Origin: Auxenochlorella pyrenoidosa
Taxonomy: Eukaryota > Chlorophyta > Trebouxiophyceae > Chlorellales > Chlorellaceae
Direction of reading: 5' to 3'
DNA: 13,933 bases
Assembly: GCA_001430745.1 (NCBI GenBank)
Contig: KQ482061.1
Coordinates: forward strand, 957,992 to 971,924
The position numbers and the translations under genes are program-made. Of the stretch, positions 1 through 8,675 are shown piece after piece; position 1 is the stretch's first letter; every line of letters begins with the position of its first letter. A model generated the notes under the pieces. It had not been told where the DNA came from. It did not search any database and saw only the letters and a program-made list of their open reading frames with translations.

Positions 1-1
1 C

Positions 2-994
2 CGCCAGCCAACCCGCCCGGAGCTGGACCGCATGTTCTCCTCCTTCTCAGAGGAGCTGGCTGAGCTGGAGGCGCAGCGCCAAGAGCAGCTGGCCGCGGAG
101 CGCAAGGCGCAGAGGGAGGCGCGCAAGGAGGCGCGCGAGGCGGCGCGGCAGGCGCGCCTGGCGCAGCGGCTGCAGCAAGCCGAGGCCAGGCTGCGGGGCC
201 GGCGCGCGGCGGATGGGCGGAAGCACGCGGCGCGGCAGGAGGTCAAGGAGCAGGGGCGAGTGGCCCAGCTGGAAGCGCAGCAGGCAGGGGGTGGTGCCGC
301 TGCTGGTGCACCGGCTGCGGACGTGTCGGCCGGCAGCGAAGAGGAGGCTGCGCATTGTGCAGGCGCAGCGCAGCGGCGGGCACGGCGCAAGCGGCGACAG
401 ACGCGGGAGCAGCAGCAGGCAGAGCAGCTAGACTTGCAGGCATCCGATGGGCAGGAGGCACATGCCTCTGGGCAGCAGCAGCAGCAGCAGCGCCGGCATC
501 GGCAGAGAGACCAGCAGCAGGCGGCAGAGCAGCCGTATCCGCCGCAGCAGGCCCAGCAGCAAGAGGAGCAGCAGGCAGCAGACCAGCAGTGGGAGCGCGC
601 CCCCGGCAGCGCCCAGCTGGAGGCCGCTGCAAGGCAGCTGCAGCGACAGGCGCGTCGGCGCCGGCGGCAGCTGCTGCAAGAGGCGCTGCACGAACGGCGC
701 GCCGGGGTGGGGCAGCGGGAGCGCCCCGCAGCCAGCGCGCTGGCTGCGCGGGTAGATGAGGAGGAGGTACTGCCCCGGCAGACGGCCAAGGCCCCGGGCT
801 CGCATGCACACCTCAGCACTGGCAGCTACATTACAGGGGCCGAGGGCAGCATCAGCAGCAGCAGCAGCAGCGCGGCAGCGGATGGCCGGTCAGGCAGCAA
901 TGCCGGGGCCGCGCCAGCCAGCACTGCTGGCGGGCACACAGGCGGGGTCAGCGGCTGGCGGCGCCTCATCACTTCAGTGTTCAACAGGCTCTAG
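2..994 (+). CDS. 3' part of a Gln/Arg-rich, coiled-coil-like protein of unknown function (5' partial)
   Basis: The frame is open from the left edge through the ATG at 32 to the stop TAG at 992-994, so the gene probably starts outside the window and this is its terminal exon. The first 80 or so residues are rich in Glu, Arg, Ala and Gln with heptad-like Leu/Ala spacing, as expected for a charged coiled coil or single alpha helix. The middle is Gln-rich and Arg-rich, with a six-Gln run at 473-490. The end is Ser/Gly/Ala-rich with a six-Ser run, closing on a short hydrophobic tail, WRRLITSVFNRL. No catalytic motif or membrane segment is visible and I do not recognise the family. The other frames are also open, as is common in GC-rich CAG-repeat DNA, so the choice of frame rests on length, continuity from the edge and composition. 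The frame may contain an unrecognised intron. Confidence 0.6.
   Translation, partial: RQPTRPELDRMFSSFSEELAELEAQRQEQLAAERKAQREARKEAREAARQARLAQRLQQAEARLRGRRAADGRKHAARQEVKEQGRVAQLEAQQAGGGAAAGAPAADVSAGSEEEAAHCAGAAQRRARRKRRQTREQQQAEQLDLQASDGQEAHASGQQQQQQRRHRQRDQQQAAEQPYPPQQAQQQEEQQAADQQWERAPGSAQLEAAARQLQRQARRRRRQLLQEALHERRAGVGQRERPAASALAARVDEEEVLPRQTAKAPGSHAHLSTGSYITGAEGSISSSSSSAAADGRSGSNAGAAPASTAGGHTGGVSGWRRLITSVFNRL
473..490 (+). repeat. (CAG)6 microsatellite encoding poly-Gln
   Basis: Six perfect CAG units are read in the CAG frame of the surrounding coding region and give six Gln. Further interrupted CAG units lie on both sides (about 400-590). Confidence 0.9.
853..870 (+). repeat. (CAG)6 microsatellite read as AGC, encoding poly-Ser
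   Basis: A second run of six perfect CAG units lies in the same reading frame of the gene but is offset, so it is read as AGC and encodes Ser. Confidence 0.85.
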
Positions 995-1423
995 AGGTCG
1001 CCCTCCTGCTATGGCTGCTGGTGCACGTGCAATATATCTCTTGACATTGTTTCAGGCAAGCAATTGCCTGCTGCAGACACCATTCCAGCCCGCTCACCCA
1101 GTTTTCCTCGGCCCTGACCAATCTATCTAATGCTTTCCAGTCACCAAGAGCGACATGCACGCTGTTACACCAGGCCTTTCATATCAAGCTGGCGATGAGG
1201 GTGGCAGTTGTCCTGCCGGCACCGGTTGAATGGGAGGCAAAAGTAGGCAAGGGATATAAATCAGCTGAGGCAGCACATTATGAAATGTTGATGGGGCAGG
1301 AGCGGTCTAGGCGGCAGGGGAGCAGACAGCGCTGCTCAGGATGAATGCAGGGAGTCGCAGGCTGTTCCCAGACAAAAACGAACGCAAATGCTGCACCATG
1401 CAGGCCGCCTCGCCAAGTTCCCC
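995..1423. other. Convergent 3' flanks, no gene seen
   Basis: This stretch separates the stop of the left-hand plus-strand gene (994) from the stop of the minus-strand DUF89 gene (1424-1426). It is less GC-rich and less repetitive than the exons, and probably holds the two 3' UTRs. A TGTAA signal for the minus-strand gene is present. I saw no TGTAA for the plus-strand gene, and no credible open frame with family resemblance. Confidence 0.6.
1165..1169 (-). terminator. TGTAA polyadenylation signal of the DUF89 gene
   Basis: TTACA on the plus strand is TGTAA on the minus strand, about 255 nt downstream of the DUF89 stop. TGTAA is the usual green-algal poly(A) signal. The site is short and could occur by chance. 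Confidence 0.45.
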
Positions 1424-4400
1424 TCAGTGTTGCGCGGGTGCCGGCGCCCCGCGGAAGCGGCACACGCAGTCGTACAGCCGACCCCCCAGCGCCGCCGCAA
1501 CCTCTGGGTGCTTGATCATGCCAAGGTTGACCGTGTCGCAGCTGCAGGAGGGGGGCGCTAGGCAGCATCAGCATTCAATCACGGCATGGCCTACTTCACT
1601 GAGGCAACCGTGCGTGCCTGCCCGCCTGCAAGCACACGCCCTGGTTACTAGCTGCAGCGCGCAGCTCCCAGCAGTGCACGCACTCAGCCCAGGCTGGCGG
1701 CAGGCCCCGCCCACCTGAGCTTCACGTGCAGGTTGGTCTCTATCGAGCGGCCCATGCCCTCCAGCACCACAAGGTCTGCGCCCGCAGCCGCCTCTGCCAG
1801 TTCAGGGCTGACCTGCAGTACAGCGGCGCAACAGAGGGTGGGACCCAGGGGCAGGCAACAGCTGACGGCAGGAGGCAGGAGCGGCGTAGGGGAAGGCGGC
1901 GGTGCTGCTTTAGAGGCAGCTGCCGCTTCTACCCAGCTCTGCACGTGCATGCTTGTGCAGAAGTGCAGCGCTGTACCCTTGCATCGTCGTGCACGCAGGG
2001 ATGGGCGACGCAAGGCAGGAGTGGTGGCGCGTGGCGCCTGCCATGCACGACCTGCCACCTCAGCGCAGGCGCAGCCTAATGACACTGCCACATGCCGCAC
2101 AGCGGGCGGCGCCCAACATGCAGGGGCCGCTGCAGCGCCTCTCGCCTTCGACAGGTCGATGACCGGCAGGCCGCTGCCGCTGGGCACCACCTGCAGCCGC
2201 CGCGTCGACACCGCCTTGCACAGCACGGCGTCGGCGGCGCAGACCTGCGAGGAGGGGAGCTCAGCCGGCCGAGGGCTGCCGTGTGAGGGCCGCCAGGGCA
2301 GCACAGCACATGGTGTCACGGTGCAGCGGGCCTGCGGTGAGCTCCAAGAAGCGCAGGCCCCAGCTGGCAGCCGGTCCGTCAACAGCGATGCTCTTTGCAG
2401 CTCTGGTGGTTTGGCTGCAGCAATGGGATAGCCTTAACTGCCACCCCACACCTGCGGCAAGAGAGCATCCAGCTCAGCGGCAGTGATGTCGTTGATGGAG
2501 GGGGCAGAGTTGGCCGCGATGATGACGGTGGTGCCGGCGCGCAGCAGCTCCCGCGCCAGCGGCAGCATGCCTGCAGCAATTTTGGGGGCCAACGCCATCA
2601 AGTCTCTGCCCAACCTCGGTGACTTCCCTGTCAGCAGCGCCTTTCGCCCGATGAGCAGACAGCCTGGCGATGGCCAGGCTTGCGGGCGACGCTGGTAGCA
2701 GCATGAGATGAGCGGCATTGTGGTTGACAGGCAACACTCACCTAGAATCACGTCGGAGCCGCTGTTGTCCACAAAGAGCACCGCCCGCTGGTACTTGTGG
2801 CTGCATGGCATGTCCAGAGAGGCAGGGGCAGGGCAGGGGTGACGAGAGTGGTGTGAAGAGGGCAGGCAGTACTGCCGCCGGGTGGTGGGACAACAGCTAG
2901 CGCTTCAGGACCTGGCCCCAAGGGCAGATGCACCAGCTGATCGTCAGGGTTGGAAGGGAGAGGGAGCTGGAGCGCAAGGCATGCAAAAGAGAGCGATAGT
3001 ACAAAGGACGCTCGTCTTTCTTTCTCTTTACTTTTTACACAGCTGTATGGACCCGATGGACACCATGCAAGTCCCTGCCTCTCCCTTTGAGGCCGCCAGG
3101 ACCTGACAGGCAGAGCCACCAGCAGGCGGCGACACAACTCCCCCTTGGACGCTGCAGGCGCCTGCCCCTGGGACCCGAGGCCGTCGGCCTACCCAAGCAG
3201 CGAGGACAGCGACGTGAGTGGGCAGGCGGTCGCTGTGTTGGGGTGGGGCCCGGCGGTGGCGGCACGCGGTACGGCGTCGGGCAGCAGCGCCCCTCGATGG
3301 TGCCTCCCAGACTTCTTAACTACCCCCTTCTCCAGCCCTGCTGCAGGACGAGAGCGCCGTGCTCTGGCGAGAGCTCTCGGCTGAGCTACCAGAGCCACAG
3401 GACCAGCTGGCACGGGCTGATGCCGCTGCTGCGCACGAGGTGGCTCGCGGCGCGCTGCTGCCTGCCGCCACCTCAGAGGCTGTGCGCTTCGCAGTACCGA
3501 GCCTGCTGAGCATCAGACTGCACATGCGCCGCGACGAAGCAGGCCGGGATTTAGCCATGGCAGAGGCAGATCCAGGGCGCGAAGGGCAGGAGGCGGCTGC
3601 TAGCCGCGCGGCTGGCACCGAGCTGCGCCTGCCACTGTGTCGCGGCGGCAGCCAGGGCGCTGGCTGCTGTGCCTTTGTGCTCTCGCAGCCAGCTGGTGCG
3701 GCCGAGCACTCGGCCCTGGATGCGTTCTGCCAGGAGCTCGGCCGCCAGCTGGAGCGCGCACAGCAGCGGCTGGAGGTGCGGCGCCTAGGGGCAGGGCGCT
3801 GAGCATGCCCTACTGACGGCAGGCAGGGCAGGCGGCACAACAGGCTGCCAGCTGGGGCAGGGGCCCCGGCAACAACTGCACAGCATAGCGTGGGGAGCTT
3901 TTGTGCGGTGCCGCTCTCGCACTGGGATCGCCTCCGACGGCCCAACAGCCCCAAACTTGCAAAAAGCGTCTGCACGACTTGACAATGTGCGCCCTCAATT
4001 TGTGCAGGGCTCACTGGATGACCTGGCGCATGCCTTGGCCAGCGGCGGACCTGAGGCAATGGAGGGTGTCGCGCATGCAGCCGTAGCCGGCCTGGCGCTG
4101 CCGGCTCTCCCGTGGTGGCTCTCCTCTGCCAGCGGCATTGGTGGCTGGTCACAAACCCCTCGCAATCTCGCAGTGCCGGGCAGCCCGCACTGCGTTGGCA
4201 GCAGCGCTGCCCACAGGGCATCCTTTGAGAGCACTGCCACATCTGGCTGAGACATGCTGCCAGGCAAGCCTGCCATGCAGCAGCTTCATGTGCCGGGGGC
4301 GAGCCTCGCGGCCTTGCAGCAATTGCGATGCTCCCGGCAGAGGCAGGCTTTGGTCGAGAGCCTTCCGAGGCACCAGTGAACTGCTGGTGCGGCAGCAGGG

Positions 4401-7400
4401 TGCACATGCACGACAGCCCTCCATCAGTTACAAGCCCGCACCTCCTCTTGTCCTATACCGGCCCCATCTCTAGGGCCCTCGCTTGATGATCGTGCCCACC
4501 GATGCTTGCTGACCTATGGAATTGTGAGCGCCTCACGCAACATGCTTTTGCCGTACAGCCTGCTGTTTCTCTGCAACCCAGCCAGCGAGCGTCTCTTGCC
4601 CGCCTTGTGCCTGGCCCCCAGGTTTTCCCTGCCTGCTCCTGAGAACGACTACCTCCCCCATTCACGTCTGTTATTTGCAACCTTCAGCCAACCTGTGCTG
4701 GCTCAAGTGTTCAAGTCTCGTGTAACACTCGCTTCTCAACCCAGCACAATGCAACGCGCGTGCCCGCCGGTTGCAAACACCTGTTCCCCCTGTCTTGAAT
4801 ACAAGCTCTGCAGACAGCCTTCCTCGTCTGTTCAAATCGTTCCTGTGAACGGCCACCGCACAGAGAAGACGGGACGAAGGAACTTAAGGCTGCCAAACCC
4901 CAGCGCAGCGGCAGCGTGAGAGGAAAGTCTAGAAGCTGCCCACTCAGATGGTGATACCGCTACTACCGCTTGATCTTATCGCATTCCCCCTCCCGATCGA
5001 GGTCATGCACGGCCGTCAATGAGTCCACTAGGCCACACTGGCGTCCCTGTCTCCCCTTTTGCGGGCGCGCGGCCGGCTGCTGCCGGCCGCGGCCCACCCA
5101 GCAGCGGCGGAGCGACACCAGAGCCCCGCAGTCCTCGGGCTGGCACTGCAAGCGTCTGGCCTTGGGGGCTGCCCGGCTCAGGGCCCCTTGGCAGCGACGA
5201 TGTGAGGGGTCGCCAGCCAGTTGGGCCCTGCACCCCAAGCGGCTGGCAAGGTGCCTCCTTAGCTTCTTTTTGGCCGTCAAGCAGCTGATTCACCCACACA
5301 AACTCCTTTACATACCCCTGCACCCCCTGCTGCCACACTGGATGCTGCAGGAGGAGAGCGTGGAGCTCTGGCGGGAGCTCTCTGCCGAGCCTCCTGGGCC
5401 AGAAGACCGGCTGGCCGGGGCGGCCGCTGCGGCCGCCTGCGCGCTGGCGCACGGCGCGCCACTGCCCGCAGAGACGGCGGCGGGGGTGCGGCCCGGCGTT
5501 CCGGGGCTGCTGAGCATGGGGGTGCGTATGCCGGTGGAGGAGGGCGGCCAGCAGGAGGAGGAGCAGGAGGAGGAAGGCGGGGCTGCCATAGAGGGGAGCC
5601 GGGCGGGGAAGCGCCAGTGGGTGCCCCCGCCCCTGCAGCTGCGGGATCAGCACCAGCTCGCAGGGCAAGCGGTCGCGAGCAACGCAACGGGCGGCCTGCC
5701 GCGGGGCAGCGCCGACTGCAGCGACGCCTGTGCCAGCCCCGCTTGTTGCGGCGCCGTCGCGGCCGGCACCCGCCGCTCCCCCTCCACGCTCCGCCTGCCG
5801 CTGTCAGTGTCCCGGGGCGGTAGCGGCGGCAGCTGCGTGTTCACTCTTGACCATCCTGTGAGCCCTCGAGAGCGACAGGTGCTCGCTGGCTTCTGTGAGC
5901 AGCTTGGCACTCAGCTGGAGCGGGCGCGCCACCACCTGGCCAAGCAGCGGCTTGAGGTGAGGGCTGGGCAGCAGGGTGCGCGGCACAGGCGGGCAGCAGC
6001 TGCCTGTGGGTGGCAAGATGCAGGAGGGGGGAGCGCACACACCTGGGGAAGGCGCTTGTGCGCGGTTGCTTGTGGCCCATACCACGGTCTGCCGGCAACT
6101 AGACCCCTGGCCCGCAAACCTTGTTCACACTCGCCGCGCCGGCCTCCCTCCATGCACCCGATGCCATGTTCCCCGGACCGCGCTGCCCTGTCTCTCTGTG
6201 CCATGCAGGGCTCCCTGGACGACCTCTCGCATGTGCTAGCCAATGGTGGCGCCGCAGCCCTGGATGGCGCCACCGAGGCTGCTGCCCTCGGCTTGGCGCT
6301 GCCAGCCGTGCCCAAGTGGCGCCCGGGTGCCAGCCCCGGCTGGCCCGGCAGCCCACGGGGCGGCGCCAATGGCGGCTTCTCGGGCAGCCCCCGCAGTGCC
6401 GTGGGCGGGGGGCTGAACGGCCTGGGCAGCGCGTCGGGCAAGACCAGCGCGCGACCCTCTTTTGAGGACAGTGATGGCGCACCAAAGTGAGGCAGCCATC
6501 GTGCAGCCGGCGTGATCCACCAGGAGTGCGGATGTGGGGCGGGACGGCCACCGGCCGCTCCACCTTTGCTCCCCCGCCCATCATCCTCATGCAAGCCACC
6601 TCCCAGAGTTCGTTGGAAGGGGCCGCTCCCGCCCTGGCCCATTCGCTGCTCCCTCAGGCTGTGGCAGCTGCAGGGCCAACTAGAACATGTAACGTGACAC
6701 CCTGACCCTTGCATGCTTTGTGCTTTGTGCTCAACCTTGCGTTGCGTTGGTCTGCGTGTACAGCCGCACAGTGTGCCCTCTCTCGTAACCCAGAGCACCA
6801 GGCCCTTTCATGCCAGGCCCCGCCTCCCCTAATCTCAGCCCCGCTTTGCCCATGGCAGCAGCACCTGCCCCTCGGTTTTCCGCAAAGCCCCTCCCTCTAC
6901 AGGCAGCCCCCCAAAAACCCTCACCCTCATCTTTCCACACCTTCTTCAACATTGACCTGCATGCAAGCAATATCAAGACCACCTGGACCCACAGCTGGCC
7001 GTCAGGCAGCCGGGTGCGCTGGCCTGCCCAGCAGCGCACCTGCACAGCCTGTCCAGCAGCGTGTCCAGGTCGTCAATCACCCACGGCCGTGGCAGCAGCT
7101 TGTCGCGCGTGGCATGGAAGGAGATGCCCTCCTGCGCATGTGGGGAAGCCAGGAAAGCAATTTGGCAACCAGCGTGCGGTGGCCGCCACAGGCGGGGGTA
7201 CGCGTCTGGATGCGCTGCGCGGGAGGGGCGCAGGTGCGCAGGGCGCAGGGCGCAGCCTCCCCGGCGGCGCGGGGCAAACCCCTCCGCCGACGTGCCACCC
7301 ACTGGTCCCCTGCCCAGCCTGCCTGGTGGTACATGTCTGTCGTTGCGGCGCAGCCCAGGTCAAAGATGTTGCTGCGGGCAAGGGGGGATGGGGGAGGGTG

Positions 7401-8675
7401 TGCGGGGGGGAGGGGGGATGCCAAGGGGGCACGCAGCATGTGCTGCGAAGGCTGTCAGCCACAGCAGCAATAAAGGGTGTGCACGTTTGCAGGTGGCTTG
7501 GTGTGGAGCAGCAGAGTACGCCCGGGGCCGCAGCATTCAAGCCTCCAAAGGCAGATCGCGCTGGGCACCGGAGGTCGGGGCGCCGGCAACCCACCCAGCA
7601 AACACGCCACGAATCACGGCGCCCCAGCGGTCCCGCTGCAGCCAGGGCTTCCGAGCAGGACGGGGCGGGAGCGGGGCAGGGTGGGTCCAGCCGCAAGGGC
7701 ACGCAGGCTGTCCACCCTCCTTTGTGCAGACCAGGCAGGAAGGTTGACCAGGTGGCAGAACAGGCTGGGGCCCCCCTGGCTGCGGCGCAAGATGCGTGCC
7801 TGCTCGGAGTGCTGGTCCAGCTCAGCACACACGTCGCGCAGCAGGCCCAGCGCACTGCTGTTCTCCTTGGCCTTGATCTGCCGAAAGATGTCAGTGAACC
7901 CTGCCGCACGCAGGGCCTCCTCCCTGCAGCAGGGCGACGGAGCGGGTACCACAACGTGGGACCCTGGAAAAGCATCTGCGCGTCCGCCCTGCTACAGCAT
8001 ACATTCCACATTGGCTGCAAGGACAGGCACGCCAATAGGCGTCTGCAACGCCTGCAGCATGCGCCGTCTTATCATATGGCCGTTTGATCGCGAGCCAGAG
8101 GCCTGACAGAGCATGCATTCCCTCTGTGCGCAGCACCGCTCAGGCCTCCCAGGCAGGCCCAACCTGAGCTGACAGAGCTCCAGGCAGCCCGGCTGCTGCC
8201 CCCTGCTGCTGCCGTCGACAGCTGCAGCACCAGCTGCGAGCGCATCTTGCTCCACCTCATTCACTATCGCCAGATAGGCAGAGGCAAAGCGCTCGGCAGC
8301 TGCCAGCCGCTCTGCCTCTGGCAGCGAGCTGTCGGCCTCCGCCGTGCGGCGGAAGGAGGCGATGGACTGGCGGAAGATCTGAATCCAGTCCTCCAGAGCT
8401 GGATACGTTGGCTGTCCACTACAGGTGAGGCGAAGGAGGCAGGCGACAGCAATAACTGCAAGGTCACCGCGGTGAGAACTTGCATTTGGCAGGGGCAGGT
8501 AGCGGTCGCGACACAGGTGGTCTGCCACTGCCACATTGCATTCTTGCCTCTTTTCCAGCTGGTTTCTAGGGATGAAGGGCAGTGTGTTTGGGGTGTAGTC
8601 CTCCCGCTCCAGCAGCTGAGGGAGCGGCACCACCGTCGCCTGCTCAACCGGGGCCTCTACCAACGCCTGTGTCAT
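1424..8675 (-). CDS. Stand-alone DUF89 metal-dependent phosphatase (At2g17340-like damage-control phosphatase), 11 exons
   Basis: Minus-strand exons are 8675-8548, 8418-8164, 7923-7800, 7635-7595, 7371-7323, 7131-7040, 2800-2742, 2570-2452, 2244-2146, 1812-1715 and 1541-1424. Joined, they give 1,182 nt, 393 residues plus TGA. Family marks seen: NIFDLG (184-189), PRPWVIDDLD (213-222), FVDNSGSD (239-246), PSINDIT (273-279), GLPVIDLS (314-321), LVVLEGMGRSIETN (336-349) and IKHPEVA (364-370). Asp241-Asn242 matches the signature Asp-Asn pair that sits by the Mg2+ and substrate in DUF89 phosphatases. These enzymes hydrolyse reactive or damaged phosphoesters; stand-alone subfamily II members act on sugar phosphates, so that is the likely role here, probably in the cytosol (no targeting peptide seen). 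No pantothenate kinase domain is attached: the ATG at 8675 opens directly into the DUF89 N-terminus and a divergent gene begins 318 bp away. Introns 1, 3, 5 and 9 use GC donors (GCAAGA, GCACGC, GCAGGC, GCGAGA); the rest are GT. Intron 6 is 4.2 kb and contains two opposite-strand genes. C-rich tracts precede several acceptors, as at 7373-7420. Confidence 0.9.
3047..4250 (+). CDS. Nested gene copy 1: unrecognised GAF-like protein; first exon disrupted, possible pseudogene
   Basis: Exon 2 (3347-3775, 143 residues) and exon 3 (4008-4250, 80 residues plus TGA) are intact and clearly homologous to copy 2: shared LWRELSAE, a middle LRLPL strand, a C-terminal amphipathic helix ending QRLE, then GSLDDL at the start of exon 3. 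Introns are 3214-3346 (GTGAGT...CTGCAG) and 3776-4007 (GTGCGG...GTGCAG), both phase 0 as in copy 2. The first exon is problematic. An ATG at 3047 opens a frame containing VPASPF, matching VPVSPF of copy 2, but TGA at 3104-3106 ends it. The frame that joins exon 2 in phase (…SSEDSD, ending 3213) has a stop at 3088-3090 and no ATG after it. A pyrimidine-rich tract ending ACAG at 3042 resembles an acceptor, so an unseen upstream exon is possible. The core resembles the end of a GAF domain (strand, Phe-rich strand, long helix) only weakly. No function is assigned. Confidence 0.5.
4251..5018. other. Spacer between nested copies: copy 1 3' UTR and copy 2 promoter region
   Basis: The stretch is visibly less GC-rich and more pyrimidine-rich than its surroundings, especially 4500-4900. 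A plus-strand TGTAA lies at 4721-4725. Open frames here lack any family resemblance and are treated as chance. The frame leading into copy 2 is closed by TGA at 4971-4973, so copy 2 can start at the ATG at 5019 without an exon here. Confidence 0.5.
4721..4725 (+). terminator. TGTAA polyadenylation signal, nested copy 1
   Basis: TGTAA on the plus strand, 471 nt after the copy 1 stop. It is the first TGTAA I found downstream and is consistent with a plus-strand transcript ending before copy 2. Confidence 0.4.
5019..6490 (+). CDS. Nested gene copy 2: unrecognised protein with GAF-like core, three exons
   Basis: Exons are 5019-5201, 5351-5956 and 6209-6490, giving 61, 202 and 93 residues (356 in all) plus TGA. 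Introns are 5202-5350 (GTGAGG...CTGCAG) and 5957-6208 (GTGAGG...ATGCAG), both phase 0. The ATG at 5019 is the first in a frame closed upstream at 4971. Exon 1 is Pro/Gly/Ser-rich and looks disordered. Exon 2 starts with a helix (LWRELSAE), an Ala-rich helix and a strand with GLLSMGVRM, then a long linker with an acidic Glu run (about 5550-5575), then LRLPL, a CVFTLDHP strand and a long amphipathic helix (GFCEQLGTQLERARHHLAKQRLE). This resembles a degenerate GAF domain. Exon 3 starts GSLDDLSHVLANGG and ends in a Gly/Ser-rich tail with SFEDSDG. No catalytic, membrane or targeting signal is obvious. The gene lies entirely within DUF89 intron 6 on the opposite strand. Family and function are unknown; the splice model is supported by copy 1. 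Confidence 0.65.
6688..6692 (+). terminator. TGTAA polyadenylation signal, nested copy 2
   Basis: TGTAA on the plus strand, 198 nt after the copy 2 stop. The position is typical of algal 3' UTRs and supports a plus-strand transcript that ends inside the host intron. Confidence 0.5.
6693..7039. other. 5' part of DUF89 intron 6, no gene seen
   Basis: This stretch runs from the copy 2 poly(A) signal to the DUF89 intron 6 donor. It is rich in CCC and CCT on the plus strand (6810-6940), so the host pre-mRNA is G-rich there. No open frame shows family resemblance. Confidence 0.45.

Larger units (their letters stand above)
2801..7039 (-). other. Giant intron 6 of the DUF89 gene, host of two plus-strand genes
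   Basis: The donor is GTGCGC after 7040 (phase 2, TGC AG) and the acceptor is CATGCAG before 2800. Joining them restores a Ser codon and ungapped spacing from the PWVIDDLD motif to FVDNSGSD. The other nine introns of the gene are 129-333 nt. This intron therefore appears to have grown by acquiring the nested gene pair. Confidence 0.85.

Noticed and set aside
3316..4407. A 363-codon open frame on the minus strand opposite nested copy 1
   Set aside because: It has no family resemblance and is Ala/Ser/Cys/Arg-rich, as antisense frames of GC-rich exons are. The plus-strand exons there have a paralogue and matching splice sites.
5911..6798. A 295-codon open frame on the minus strand opposite nested copy 2 exon 3
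   Set aside because: Composition is that of antisense GC-rich DNA, it has no recognisable motif, and it lies in the host gene's intron opposite supported coding sequence.
2801..7039. A mobile element inserted in the intron
   Set aside because: No terminal repeats, target duplication, transposase or reverse transcriptase motif was seen; the contents are spliced genes, which argues against retrocopies.
6810..8087. A 425-codon open frame on the plus strand across DUF89 exons 3-6
   Set aside because: The opposite strand carries clear DUF89 motifs in several exons; this frame runs through exons and introns alike with no motif of its own.
1424..8675. Pantothenate kinase fused to DUF89 (plant PANK2 type)
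   Set aside because: The DUF89 C-terminal motifs are shared with that fusion, but no kinase sequence precedes the N-terminal exon and the next gene starts 318 bp away on the other strand.
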